Source of the DNA: JBCCDY01 sp039030555
GTDB taxonomy: Bacteria > Bacteroidota > Bacteroidia > Cytophagales > Cyclobacteriaceae
Length of the DNA: 64,000 bases
Direction: 5' to 3'
Assembly: GCA_039030555.1 (NCBI GenBank)
Contig: JBCCDY010000002.1
Span: 124,001 to 188,000, forward strand
Position numbers and translations under genes: made by a program. The notes below the pieces were generated by a model. The model made no database searches. It worked only from the letters and a program-made list of their open reading frames with translations, and was not told the origin of the DNA. Shown in pieces: positions 1-9,247 of the stretch (the first letter of the stretch is position 1; the number at the start of each line of letters is the position of its first letter).

Positions 1-914
1 AGCATTTCCACCAAAGCATCCAGATTTGCTGAATCCGAGTGATTCATATCGGTCACTGGAAGTAGTTTTTCCATCTCTTCTTCGGTGAAATATTCAGAGT
101 GAAAAAGCGACTCTTTGGATTTCATCTTATTCAGATTTCCTCTAATCGTATTGATCTCCCCGTTATGAGCTAGATATTTGAAGGGTTGGGCCAGTTTCCA
201 GTTAGGAAAAGTATTGGTTGAAAATCTGCTATGAACTAAAGCATACGAGGAAATAAAGTCTTCATGTTGAAGGTCGGGATAATACTTTAAGAGTTGCTCG
301 GTCTTTAACTGACCTTTATAGTTGATCTTGGTGGCGGATAAACTCGAAAAATAAAACTCACCGTTATTCCCGCTTACCGTATGGCCAATTTTATGCGTAG
401 TATAGTTTCGAAGTATAAATAACTTTCTTTCTAGTTCAATTGCACTAAGACCAGAGTCTTTATGTACAATAAAAACCTGCTCGATGAAAGGCTCCACTTT
501 TCGAGCCTCTATTCCAGGAACATTGTGGTCAACCGGTACTTTTCGATAACCTAAGATTTTAAAATCTAACTCTTTAGCATGGGTTTCAAAAAGCTCCTTG
601 CAAGCTTTGTAGATTGCAGGATTACTGGAATAAAACACCATACCGACTCCAAAGCGACCGTTTTCCGGTAATTGAAAATCGACTTGCTTTCGGAGATACT
701 CGTATGGAATTTGCGTCATGATTCCGGCACCGTCGCCTGTTTCCGGATCACTACCTGTGGCGCCTCTATGCTCCATATTTTCCAGCATCGTTAAAGCATC
801 GGAAACCATTGATCTTGATGCTTTCCCTGAAATATCTGCAATCAGGCCAATACCGCATGAATCATGTTCCAGTTCACTTCTATATAATCCTCTACTATTG
901 GTTTTTCTATTCAT
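1..914 (-). CDS. gltB: Glutamate synthase large subunit, N-terminal part (cut by window edge)
   Basis: This is the first 304 codons of the large (alpha) subunit of glutamate synthase, which uses glutamine-derived ammonia and 2-oxoglutarate to make glutamate in the cytoplasm. I translated the reverse strand from the ATG at 912-914. Residue 20 is a Cys in the context HDSCGIGLIAD, which matches the N-terminal nucleophile Cys of the class II (Ntn) glutamine amidotransferase domain; the 19 residues before it would be the removed propeptide. The segment MLENMEHRGATGSDPETGDG that follows is the characteristic substrate-pocket stretch of this family. The frame stays open to base 1, so the FMN and iron-sulfur parts lie outside the window. 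The upstream region contains GATC-rich palindromes at 941-954 but no clear promoter. Confidence 0.93.
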   Translation of the reverse strand, partial: MNRKTNSRGLYRSELEHDSCGIGLIADISGKASRSMVSDALTMLENMEHRGATGSDPETGDGAGIMTQIPYEYLRKQVDFQLPENGRFGVGMVFYSSNPAIYKACKELFETHAKELDFKILGYRKVPVDHNVPGIEARKVEPFIEQVFIVHKDSGLSAIELERKLFILRNYTTHKIGHTVSGNNGEFYFSSLSATKINYKGQLKTEQLLKYYPDLQHEDFISSYALVHSRFSTNTFPNWKLAQPFKYLAHNGEINTIRGNLNKMKSKESLFHSEYFTEEEMEKLLPVTDMNHSDSANLDALVEM

Positions 915-1174
915 TGGTATGATAAAGTCAAAATTGAACAGATCTAGATCGATCAGGAGAATAAAATTAACAAATTGAAAGTTTACATGGCGATAATAAT
1001 TATGCTCTGCACACTTATTTAAAATAATGGCAACATAAATCTATTTCATTATGAATAATGAAATTATCAACCATCTAAAGAAGTTTTTTTAGAAGATTCA
1101 TATACTTAAGCTGGTCTTATCTATTTGCTTCGATCTTTTAACTTGCCGAATGTAAATTCATCAAATCATTGCTT

Positions 1175-2425
1175 ATGCGAATCCTCCTATTATTCATTTG
1201 TTTTCTTGGTTCTACTACTATTTCATACGGTCAAAAATATTTATTGAAGCCTTCCAAAGTATTTGACGGTGAAGGAGTTTATAATAATTGGATAGTGGTT
1301 GTTGGTGAAAAGGAGATTATTTACGCTGGCAAAGAGTCAGGCTACGATTTTTCTGATCCCGTCGAAACAATTGATATGGAGGGGAGTACATTGATGCCGG
1401 GTATGATTGAGGGACATTCGCATGTTCTTCTTTATCCCTACGATCAAACTAGCTGGAGCGATCAGGTTTTGAAAGAGTCGCCTGAGCTTAGGTCAATACG
1501 AGGGGCGAAAAATGCCACAAAAAGCTTGATGGCTGGGTTTACCACCATACGTGATCTTGGTTCCGAGGGAGCCGGGTATGCCGATGTGGCCATTAAGCAA
1601 AGTATAGAAAAAGGTATTATTAAAGGGCCTCGAATGCTTGTAGCTGGCCCGGCAATCGTAGCAACAGGAAGTTACGGCCCCAAAGGCTTTCACGATGGTG
1701 TTCAAGTGCCGTTAGGAGCTGAAGAGGCTGATCTGAATGATATTGTGAAAGTCACCAGAAGGCAGATCGGAAATGGTGTCGATTTTATAAAAGTGTATGC
1801 TGATTATCGCTGGGGACCTAATGGTACCGCACAACCTACCTTTTCAATTGCAGAACTAAAATTGATGGTAGAAACGGCCAAGAGTAGTGGACGTTATGTA
1901 GTGGCACATGCGAGCACCGAAGAAGGGATGAGGAGGGCAATTTTAGCAGGAGTTGAAACGATTGAACATGGTGATGGTGGTACAGATGCTATATTTCAGC
2001 TTATGAAAGAGAAAAATGTAGCGCTTTGTCCAACGCTTGCCGCGGGTGATGCGATATCGCAGTACCGTGGCTGGAAAAAGGGTATCGAACCAGAACCAGA
2101 GAGGATCAAAAACAAGAAAGCATCTTTTTCGAAGGCTTTAAAAAATGGGGTAAAGATTGTGCCTGGTGGCGATGTTGGTGTATTTGAACACGGATCGAAT
2201 GCATTGGAATTGGAAATGATGGTAGAATATGGAATGAAGCCCCTCAATGTTTTACGGTTGGCAACATCTGGAAATGCAGATACATTTCATTTGGGTAAAC
2301 TTGGAAAAATAAAAGCTGGATTTTTTGCTGATATAATTGCTGTTGAAGGAGACCCTTCCAAAGATATCTCTGACCTCAGAAAAGTTCATTTTGTAATGAA
2401 GGAAGGATTTATATACAGACGGTAA
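1175..2425 (+). CDS. Exported metal-dependent amidohydrolase (imidazolonepropionase/prolidase-like)
   Basis: 416-residue member of the amidohydrolase superfamily with an N-terminal signal peptide (MRILLLFICFLGSTTISYGQ), so it probably acts in the periplasm. Visible metal and catalytic residues are H81 and H83 (EGHSHV), K206 (FIKVYAD, candidate carboxylated Lys), H245 (VAHAS), H265 (IEHGDGG) and D333 (GGDVG). The C-terminal stretch GKIKAGFFADIIAVEGDP is the usual return strand of the composite beta sandwich. Proteins of this layout in Bacteroidota are often annotated as Xaa-Pro dipeptidases or imidazolonepropionases; the substrate cannot be told from sequence alone. I chose the ATG at 1175 rather than the TTG six bases earlier because it gives a compact signal peptide. 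It is probably a single-gene unit followed by a strong hairpin at 2508. Confidence 0.85.
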   Translation: MRILLLFICFLGSTTISYGQKYLLKPSKVFDGEGVYNNWIVVVGEKEIIYAGKESGYDFSDPVETIDMEGSTLMPGMIEGHSHVLLYPYDQTSWSDQVLKESPELRSIRGAKNATKSLMAGFTTIRDLGSEGAGYADVAIKQSIEKGIIKGPRMLVAGPAIVATGSYGPKGFHDGVQVPLGAEEADLNDIVKVTRRQIGNGVDFIKVYADYRWGPNGTAQPTFSIAELKLMVETAKSSGRYVVAHASTEEGMRRAILAGVETIEHGDGGTDAIFQLMKEKNVALCPTLAAGDAISQYRGWKKGIEPEPERIKNKKASFSKALKNGVKIVPGGDVGVFEHGSNALELEMMVEYGMKPLNVLRLATSGNADTFHLGKLGKIKAGFFADIIAVEGDPSKDISDLRKVHFVMKEGFIYRR

Positions 2426-2507
2426 GTACAAAAAAACCATTAAAAAAGGGATACTTTTGAATTCTTCATTCAACAACCACTTAGAAAACATAGGTTTGAT
2501 TAAAAAC

Positions 2508-2540
2508 CATAATTTTTCCAATTAAGTTGGAAAAATTATG
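2508..2540. terminator. Perfect 14-bp inverted repeat, probable bidirectional terminator
   Basis: The arms at 2508-2521 (CATAATTTTTCCAA) and 2527-2540 are perfect reverse complements around a 5-base loop (TTAAG). It lies 83 bases after the amidohydrolase stop and 130 bases before the next start, which suits transcription termination. The stem is AT-rich and there is no separate U tract beyond the stem, so a protein-binding operator is an alternative. Confidence 0.55.
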
Positions 2541-2672
2541 ACAATAAAGCCTCAGGTATCAATTTCTGTATCCATCTATGGATCGATGTTATTCATCGAA
2601 ATAATTCCAATAAAAATGGAATTATAGAATCATATTTACTTTATTGACATTCTTTTAATGTAAAAAAAGTCT

Positions 2673-4370
2673 ATGAGTTCGATTTTAACTAAAGTTGTAA
2701 ATGCCGGTATTACTGAAGATCAACCCAAATATTTAAAGAGAAAGATCAGGCTTTCGAATTACGTAGCACTCCTACTTGCTTTTGGAGTAGCGTTGCCTTT
2801 TGTATTTATTTCAATGGTATACTTCCCACCCAATACCTATATACCTTCTTTGGCTGTAGGTGTTGCCTTGCTTTCCATTTTCTTTAATAATATAGGAATG
2901 CACTTACTCGGTAGGGTAGTAATTTCTATACTGCCAGTGGTTTTAACAGCACTATATGGTGCAAATCTATCTATGATAGGAGAAGAGCCCGTTGTTGGAA
3001 TTTATATGATCCAATTGAGCTTTTCGATAGTGCCTTTTTTGGTGTTCGATCTTCGGGACAAAGGTTTCTTAATATCACTCGCACTAATTGAGATAGCTTT
3101 GCTTTTCGCTTATGATTTTCTGAATAATGCTTTTGAAGTTGAGATGGAAACTGAGGTAATAAGAAGTGGTTACCTTTCCTCTGTATCTGTCTTTTTGAGT
3201 TGTTTTTTCATGTTTGGGGGGGTGCTAATACTCGTAAGGGAAAACTATGTTTCCGAACTCAAATCAGACGAATTACTGAGTGAATTAAATGAAGAGCGGG
3301 AAAAAATGAAGGAGTCTGAAGAAGAACTAAAACAAAACTTAGATAAAATCAAAGAGAAACAAATTGAGGAGGAGAAAAGGAAGTGGGCAAGTGAAGGAAT
3401 TGCAGAGATTTCCGGGATTCTCCGAATAGATGATTCTTTCGATGTGGTTTGTGATAACCTTGTTAGTTACATCGTAAAATATACCAGATCAACTCAAGGA
3501 GGGATATACCTCACTAATGAAAATGATGAAGGCAGGGCAGTTATAGAACTTAAATCGATGTATGCTTATGACCGTAAGAAATTCACTGAAAAAGAAATAT
3601 ACCCAGGCCAAGGACTTATAGGCCAAGCCTTTTTAGAAAAAGAACATATTTACATCACGGAAATCCCACAAGATTATTTGAGCGTTACTTCTGGCTTGGG
3701 AGAGGCAAATCCGACTGCGCTCATTATTATTCCGCTTATTACCAATGACGAGGTTGAAGGGTTCATAGAACTTGCCTCCTTTAATGAATTTGAAGAGCAC
3801 GAGGTTAACTTTTTAAAAGAAATGGGAGAGGGTGTAGCTTCTACCGTAAGGAATTCCAGGATCAACGATAAAACAAAAATTTTATTAGAACAGTCTCAGC
3901 AGCAATCAGAAGAGCTTCAGGCACAGGAAGAAGAAATGAGACAGAACATGGAGGAGCTGGAAGCTACTCAGGAAGAAAATAGAAGAAAGTCAATGGAAAT
4001 GGAGGGCTTTATTCACACGTTGAACAATGCTGTAGCCACTATAGAATTTTCACCGGAAGGAAAAATTCTTAAAGCAAACGAAAATTGGTGTAAAACAGTA
4101 GGAGGAACTATCGAGCAGATTAAGGGCAAACATCATCAAATATTTGTTGATGATGCTTATGCAGCATCGGATGAATACAAGAGTTTTTGGAAAAAACTTG
4201 CTAGTGGTGAAGCTGTTAATGGGGAATTTCATCGTCGAACATTAAGAGGTGATAACATTTGGCTAAGAGCAAGTTATACACCAATCAGAGGTGAAGACGG
4301 TCAGGTTCATAAGGTCATTAAATTTGCTTTTGATATTACCGATCTAAAGAAAGAAGCAATAAAAGCATAA
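2673..4370 (+). CDS. Six-TM membrane protein with GAF and PAS sensor domains, no output domain
   Basis: 565 residues. About six hydrophobic helices span residues 27-190, followed by a charged coiled coil (about 195-240), a GAF domain (about 240-395, with YPGQGLIGQAFLEKEHIYITEIP typical of GAF), a second Gln/Glu-rich coiled coil (about 398-440) and a C-terminal PAS domain (about 443-560, ending DGQVHKVIKFAFDITDLK). This PAS resembles those in chemoreceptors and hybrid kinases. The protein ends immediately after the PAS, and no kinase, cyclase, EAL/GGDEF or DNA-binding domain is present. It may signal through a partner, or be a sensory subunit interacting through its coiled coils. The neighbours give no functional clue. 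The start is the ATG at 2673; no Shine-Dalgarno is seen. Confidence 0.8.
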   Translation: MSSILTKVVNAGITEDQPKYLKRKIRLSNYVALLLAFGVALPFVFISMVYFPPNTYIPSLAVGVALLSIFFNNIGMHLLGRVVISILPVVLTALYGANLSMIGEEPVVGIYMIQLSFSIVPFLVFDLRDKGFLISLALIEIALLFAYDFLNNAFEVEMETEVIRSGYLSSVSVFLSCFFMFGGVLILVRENYVSELKSDELLSELNEEREKMKESEEELKQNLDKIKEKQIEEEKRKWASEGIAEISGILRIDDSFDVVCDNLVSYIVKYTRSTQGGIYLTNENDEGRAVIELKSMYAYDRKKFTEKEIYPGQGLIGQAFLEKEHIYITEIPQDYLSVTSGLGEANPTALIIIPLITNDEVEGFIELASFNEFEEHEVNFLKEMGEGVASTVRNSRINDKTKILLEQSQQQSEELQAQEEEMRQNMEELEATQEENRRKSMEMEGFIHTLNNAVATIEFSPEGKILKANENWCKTVGGTIEQIKGKHHQIFVDDAYAASDEYKSFWKKLASGEAVNGEFHRRTLRGDNIWLRASYTPIRGEDGQVHKVIKFAFDITDLKKEAIKA

Positions 4371-4422
4371 GTTTAAAATCGTACTGAGAAACTATGTGTG
4401 GAAACTAGGTTTCTTTAAGCTT

Positions 4423-5976
4423 TTAGTGAAAAATAATATGAAGCAAGATCAGCGATAGAATTAATCCATAACCCCAGTACTTAACATCTCTATTCGAATA
4501 TTGAATTATAGTTGAAGCTTTTCTCCAACTGTTTAAAATCCCATTTCCAAGGAGACCGATAAGAAAACCGATTAGGATTACCCACATAGCGCGAACGAAA
4601 TAATTCATTTCAGGGAATAAGTGTTGGAATAAAAACTGGAAGGGGACGGTAACGAAAAAAGCGATTAAAACCCATTTTTGCTTTTTCACCATGATAAAAG
4701 CTGCCAGGCATATCAGTACTACTATACCACAATTAACATAATATCTGAATTCGTTTAAGGTGTGAGTGAAAGCAGCTTCCGGATTCTCAAATTTGACATA
4801 TAGCAAAGCCCAACCCACTAGGACTCCGGTAACTAAGGTCACCAAAATGGTTTTACGTCCGGTCGAAACCATTTCTTCTTCTGAAGCATCTTTTTTCAAA
4901 TAGCCTTTATAGATATCAATAGTCCAAAGAGTCGATAGTGAATTAAAAACAGAGTCTACCGAGCTCATAAGAGAGGCAAACAAAGCACAGAGAATTAAAC
5001 CTCTTACCCCGACTGGCAGATAATTAGTCACTAGATAGGGAAAAGTCTGATCCGGATCGGCAAGTGGTTGATCAGTAAGTATACCAGCCAAAGCAATACC
5101 GGGAACTATAATGATCACAGCCATAAAGTACTTCATCACACCACCTACTAAAAGACCTACTTGAGCATCTTTGAGGGAACGTGCCGCCAGTGACCTCTGC
5201 ATGATAGCCTGGTTGGCACACCAGTAATTTATATTCAAGAGAAAGAGACCAAAAACGGAAATCCAGGGAAGTTTGGGGTGATCTGCCGAAAGGTGTAAAT
5301 GCATTAGATCGGGAGTTTTTACATACAACTGACCCCACCCTCCCAAATGATGAATCGCTGCTAGTAAAACGAGAATTCCTCCGATCAGTAATATGGAGAA
5401 TTGAATGATATCCGTTCTTACAACGGCAGCTAACCCCCCAAAATAAGTATAAGCTGCTGAGAATACGCCTAAAAAGACTACAAGTGTCCCGACCCTTATC
5501 ACCCTGCTTTCACTGATCAGGCTTAAATAGTCTGAAAACACCAGTTCAGCTGCATAAGCGCCCCAGAATAAGGCTGCTCCAAGTCCAATTGTGGAAAACA
5601 GCGCTAAATTTGCTAGAGAATAAACAAGGCTTGTAGTCTTACCCAGCTTACTTTTTATAAACTGAGTTATCGTGACAATCTTATCTTTAAGATAAAGTGG
5701 AACGAAGATAAAAGCAGCCATCCAAAGCCCCTGAGCAGCATTGATTTCCAGGCTGGCCTGAGCTAAACCATACAAATAGGCTGACCCCATCATCCCCAGG
5801 AACTGATATCCCTGAACATTGGTAGCAATTGTACTGATTGCTATGGAAGGCCATTTGAGGTTTCGAGAACTTAAAAAGTATTCCTCACTGGTCATCCCTT
5901 TGGCACTTTTGCCTCTTAGCGCAAAAAAGAGTACCAAAACGAAATAGGCTACAACAACAAATAAATCGACGATCAT
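4423..5976 (-). CDS. Sodium:solute symporter (SSS/SLC5 family)
   Basis: 517 residues with about 13-14 hydrophobic segments. The N-terminus (MIVDLFVVVAYFVLVLFFALRG) and the EEYFLSSRNLKWPSIAISTIATNVQGYQFLG stretch of TM1-TM2 are typical of the sodium:solute symporter family, whose members import sugars, amino acids or carboxylates with Na+. It is the last gene of a four-gene minus-strand operon, six bases after the flavin monooxygenase. The transported compound is therefore probably the substrate or product of those enzymes; a sulfonated sugar is suggested by context, and L-rhamnose is another option because the nearby rha operon has no transporter. The specificity is inference. Confidence 0.85.
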   Translation of the reverse strand: MIVDLFVVVAYFVLVLFFALRGKSAKGMTSEEYFLSSRNLKWPSIAISTIATNVQGYQFLGMMGSAYLYGLAQASLEINAAQGLWMAAFIFVPLYLKDKIVTITQFIKSKLGKTTSLVYSLANLALFSTIGLGAALFWGAYAAELVFSDYLSLISESRVIRVGTLVVFLGVFSAAYTYFGGLAAVVRTDIIQFSILLIGGILVLLAAIHHLGGWGQLYVKTPDLMHLHLSADHPKLPWISVFGLFLLNINYWCANQAIMQRSLAARSLKDAQVGLLVGGVMKYFMAVIIIVPGIALAGILTDQPLADPDQTFPYLVTNYLPVGVRGLILCALFASLMSSVDSVFNSLSTLWTIDIYKGYLKKDASEEEMVSTGRKTILVTLVTGVLVGWALLYVKFENPEAAFTHTLNEFRYYVNCGIVVLICLAAFIMVKKQKWVLIAFFVTVPFQFLFQHLFPEMNYFVRAMWVILIGFLIGLLGNGILNSWRKASTIIQYSNRDVKYWGYGLILSLILLHIIFH

Positions 5977-5982
5977 AGATCT

Positions 5983-7137
5983 TTATTGACGTATGCCTGC
6001 TGCTAACGGGGTAAGTGGTGGATGTTCCGGAACCCTTCCATAAACCTCAGGTAGAGAGATTGTATTCAGTTCTGGTAAAATATACTTTCCAAAGAGTTCG
6101 CACTCCTGCAAATGAGGGTAGCCGGAAAAAATGAATGATCGGATGCCCAGATCCATATATCTTTTGATTTTTTTTAAAATCTGATCTGGATCCCCGACCA
6201 ATGCTGCTCCGCAACCAGATCGTGCCCTACCGATGCCCGTCCACAAATGTGGTTCCGCGTATCCATCGGTATCAGCATTGTTTCGTACTTCAGCTTGTTT
6301 GGCGACACCTAAGGACTTAGAGTCTAAAGCCCTTTCCCTGATCTCTGTTCCTTTTTCGTAGTCCAGTTTCGACACCAGCTTTTCAGCATAAGCCCTCGCT
6401 TCAGCTTCTGTTTCCCGGACGATCATGTGAACTCTAAGTCCAAAATCAATGATTCTGCTATAAGCTTCTGCCTTTTGGCTCATTTTTAGCATAAGCTGTT
6501 CAATTTTATCTTCCGTATCAGGCCACATAAGGTAAACATCACAAAATTCAGCGCATAGATCCTGGCCTGCCGGAGAGTAGCCTCCGAAATATAAGAGTGG
6601 ACCACCATTTTGCTGATAGGGTTTCACTGGTTCTGTAGGAAGCTGAAGTTTGTAGAACTCCCCATCGAAATCAATTTCATCCCGGGTCCATGCTTGTTTC
6701 AGGATATGGATCACTTCTCGGGATCGCTGATATCGTTTTTCGGAATCAAGCTCTTCTCCCGGAAGATTGGAAGATATGATGTTGACTGTGAGTCGGCCTT
6801 TTAGAATATGGTCAATAGTGGCTAAAGTTCTGGCCAGCATGGGTGGATGAACTTCTCCACAACGCACTGCAGCTAAAAGATTAATGTTTTTTGTTAATGG
6901 AGATAGTGCAGATACAAAAGGCAGAGTATCCTGACCTACCTGATAGGATGAGGGGCAAAGTATGTTTCTGTAACCAAGTTCATCTGCTTTAAGAACTATT
7001 TCCGAGGCATTTTCCCAAGAACTCTTGTATTGGTCATCGAGAACTCCAAGATATTCGAAATCTCCATTACAAATCGGGGCAAACCAGGAAACTTCTGCAG
7101 CGTCAATTTCTCTCGACCTTATATTTATTATTGACAA
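5983..7137 (-). CDS. LLM-class flavin-dependent monooxygenase, alkanesulfonate monooxygenase (SsuD/SmoC)-like
   Basis: 384 residues, close to the length of SsuD. It is a luciferase-like TIM-barrel enzyme that uses reduced FMN and O2. Diagnostic stretches are EVSWFAPICNGDFEYLGV, CPSSYQVGQDTLPF, LLAAVRCGEVHPPMLARTLAT, KGRLTVNIISSNLPGE, PLLYFGGYSP and TGIGRARSGCGAALVG; the last two are shared with alkanesulfonate and sulfoquinovose monooxygenases, which cleave the C-S bond and release sulfite. It sits between an aldo/keto reductase and a symporter, the same partners found in oxidative sulfoquinovose operons, but no flavin reductase or sulfoquinovosidase is present in this window. The start is a TTG at 7137; no ATG is available before the conserved domain. 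Family assignment is firm, substrate is inference. Confidence 0.82.
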   Translation of the reverse strand: MSIINIRSREIDAAEVSWFAPICNGDFEYLGVLDDQYKSSWENASEIVLKADELGYRNILCPSSYQVGQDTLPFVSALSPLTKNINLLAAVRCGEVHPPMLARTLATIDHILKGRLTVNIISSNLPGEELDSEKRYQRSREVIHILKQAWTRDEIDFDGEFYKLQLPTEPVKPYQQNGGPLLYFGGYSPAGQDLCAEFCDVYLMWPDTEDKIEQLMLKMSQKAEAYSRIIDFGLRVHMIVRETEAEARAYAEKLVSKLDYEKGTEIRERALDSKSLGVAKQAEVRNNADTDGYAEPHLWTGIGRARSGCGAALVGDPDQILKKIKRYMDLGIRSFIFSGYPHLQECELFGKYILPELNTISLPEVYGRVPEHPPLTPLAAGIRQ

Positions 7138-7179
7138 ATCTGTTTTATTAAAAATCGAAATATAATTATTCTGACTTAA

Positions 7180-8052
7180 TCAGGCGATCTTACTTCCTGT
7201 GGAGGCTTGCCACAGATCATACCAGTCTTCTCTTTCTATTTCCACTTCAAGGCATTTCTTCAGCTTAATTACCCTTTCTATTTTTGCCGTCCCTGTAATG
7301 GGGATAATTCTGGAAGGATGCTTAACCAGCCAGGCAATTAATAATTGATCCAGTTCAAGATCATATTTTTCCATTAATGGAGTAGCCACATTTCTAATTC
7401 TTCTTTCCTTTTCTCCTGCTCCTGAAAAGATCGCTCCACCACCCAAAGGAGACCATGCCATCGGACGGGTTCCATGTTTCAAGCATTGATCAAGAGTACC
7501 ATCTTCGAATGGATTAAGATGAGTTATTGAGGCTTCGACTTGATTTGTAATTAAAGGGAATGAGCTATTCAACAAATCAAACTGAGAAGGCGTAAAATTC
7601 GATACTCCAAATTTTAGTACTTTACCTGACTTCTTAAGTTGCTCAAATGCCTCACTTATTTCGTTTGGATTCATTAAAAAATCAGGACGATGCAAAAGTA
7701 AGATGTCTAAAAAATCCGTGTTCAGATACCGTAATGAATTCTCAACAGATTGAAGGATATGTTCTTTTCCGGAATCATACGACTTAATTCTATACTGAGG
7801 TCTGTTTTCGCTTACCTTATTTATACCACACTTAGTGATGATTTTAATTTCATGCCTGATTTGTGGCTTTTCCTTTAAAGCTTTCCCAAAGTCTTCCTCA
7901 GTAGTATAATCTCCATAAATATCGGCGTGATCAAAGGTATTCAAACCCTCTTCACAGCTTTTTTCTATGAACTCTATGTAGTCATTCGTTTTAAAGTTAG
8001 CTCCCCAGCTTCCCAGCCTCATAACTCCAACTATTATTTCAGGTAACTCCAT
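7180..8052 (-). CDS. Aldo/keto reductase (YdhF-like)
   Basis: 290-residue NAD(P)H-dependent oxidoreductase of the aldo/keto reductase family. The catalytic tetrad is visible as D41 and Y46 (FDHADIYG), K75 (IITKCGI) and H122 (LLLHRPD); the C-terminal GTAKIERV segment binds the cofactor phosphate region. Its ATG overlaps the stop of the upstream hydrolase by one base (TAATG), so the two are probably translationally coupled, and the monooxygenase follows 42 bases later. In the sulfo-SMO pathway an AKR (SmoB) reduces the 6-aldehyde left after C-S cleavage; the arrangement here fits such a role but does not prove it. Confidence 0.85.
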   Translation of the reverse strand: MELPEIIVGVMRLGSWGANFKTNDYIEFIEKSCEEGLNTFDHADIYGDYTTEEDFGKALKEKPQIRHEIKIITKCGINKVSENRPQYRIKSYDSGKEHILQSVENSLRYLNTDFLDILLLHRPDFLMNPNEISEAFEQLKKSGKVLKFGVSNFTPSQFDLLNSSFPLITNQVEASITHLNPFEDGTLDQCLKHGTRPMAWSPLGGGAIFSGAGEKERRIRNVATPLMEKYDLELDQLLIAWLVKHPSRIIPITGTAKIERVIKLKKCLEVEIEREDWYDLWQASTGSKIA

Positions 8053-9041
8053 TATGGTTTATTTTTCAAAGTATTAAAGAATTTTAAGATGATATCTGCC
8101 ACCTCCTTACTATTTTCAATATTAGGTACATGCGCTGATTTTTCAATGAATTGAAGTCGGGAGTTTGGATAATATTCGCTTAAATGTACCGCATTTTCAG
8201 GGGGGATCAGCCGATCTGCTTTGCCCCAAATGATTTGAACAGGCCCTTCATACTGCACATCGGATTCTTTTAAGAGATCCTCATTATTCCTTAGGTGTTG
8301 AATCATAGCATTTTTATGCCCTTTTGGATCCTTATATAGAACCTGTGCTGGCTTATTCAATAAAAAGGCTGGGTATTTTGGAGGTTTAAAATAAGTAAGT
8401 TTGAAAAGCCTTTTCATTCCCTTGCCATTTTCCGGAAGCAAAAAATCAGCAGCATCTTCTGCACCATTAGCTCTGGCAAGGCTGTCGGTATATGACCGAT
8501 CAGAATATTTTGAAAGGGCATCAATCAGAATCAACCCCTCAACCTCATTGGGATGATTGTGAGCCATGAGTGCACTGACCATGCCTCCGTAAGACAAACC
8601 TGCTATGTAAAACCTTTCAACCTCAATTTCTGAAAGTACTTTTGCCATTTGACGAGCCTGAAATTGAACGGAGTAATCTTTTGAATTACTTATGCTATTT
8701 CCAAAGTAGATCAAATCTGGAATAATGATTTCAAAATCATTATGTAGTTCCTCAGTGAGATCTTCCCATTGAACCTGAGGCAATGGACCGAAACCATGTA
8801 TGAGCACTAATTTATTTTTTGCGTCTCCGATCCTCCTTACAAATACCTTTGCAGAATCCGTTTCAACATACTGTGAACGGGTGCCTAATTTCTCATAAGT
8901 TTTCTCCGATTTTTGAATGTACTGTTCTGTCAGGTTGCAAGAAATTGTAAGCTGAAAGAGGAGGATACAAGCGATAGCTTTGTATGGACCGGATAAATTT
9001 CCCAATGATTTATATTGAATTTTCAGTAGAAATAATTCCAA
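8052..9041 (-). CDS. Exported alpha/beta hydrolase, probable lipoprotein
   Basis: 329 residues with an alpha/beta hydrolase fold. The nucleophile elbow GLSYGG places Ser at about 150, with D276 (WGKADRLIPP) and H304 (KSAHVPNIEN) completing the triad; the oxyanion segment is VLIHGFG. A hydrophobic stretch ending LTISC suggests a signal peptide with lipidation at Cys35, although the lipobox is imperfect. No ATG exists in frame: the start is a TTG at 9041, or a second TTG twelve codons further in. It is the first gene of the operon continuing into the AKR, monooxygenase and symporter. A role in deacylating or de-esterifying the operon's substrate (for example a sulfolipid) is possible but speculative. 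Confidence 0.75.
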   Translation of the reverse strand: MELFLLKIQYKSLGNLSGPYKAIACILLFQLTISCNLTEQYIQKSEKTYEKLGTRSQYVETDSAKVFVRRIGDAKNKLVLIHGFGPLPQVQWEDLTEELHNDFEIIIPDLIYFGNSISNSKDYSVQFQARQMAKVLSEIEVERFYIAGLSYGGMVSALMAHNHPNEVEGLILIDALSKYSDRSYTDSLARANGAEDAADFLLPENGKGMKRLFKLTYFKPPKYPAFLLNKPAQVLYKDPKGHKNAMIQHLRNNEDLLKESDVQYEGPVQIIWGKADRLIPPENAVHLSEYYPNSRLQFIEKSAHVPNIENSKEVADIILKFFNTLKNKP

Positions 9042-9247
9042 TTTAATTATCCTTTGAAGTTAATGAACGGGCTTTTTTATGGTAAAATGATTAGCTTTCA
9101 ATAGTGTTTCCCGATACAATGGCAACAAGAAATAAAATTTTTTGCATAGTTATTGCAAACTGGGGCTTAACTCCTTTTGAAAATTGGATTTTGACTTTTA
9201 ATAAATCAAAATAGATTGAATCGGGTTATTAACGAAGACTATTCAAG

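Noticed and set aside
941..954. GATC-rich palindromes upstream of gltB as an operator
   Set aside because: Short palindromes containing GATC are common; there is no second copy and no regulator nearby.
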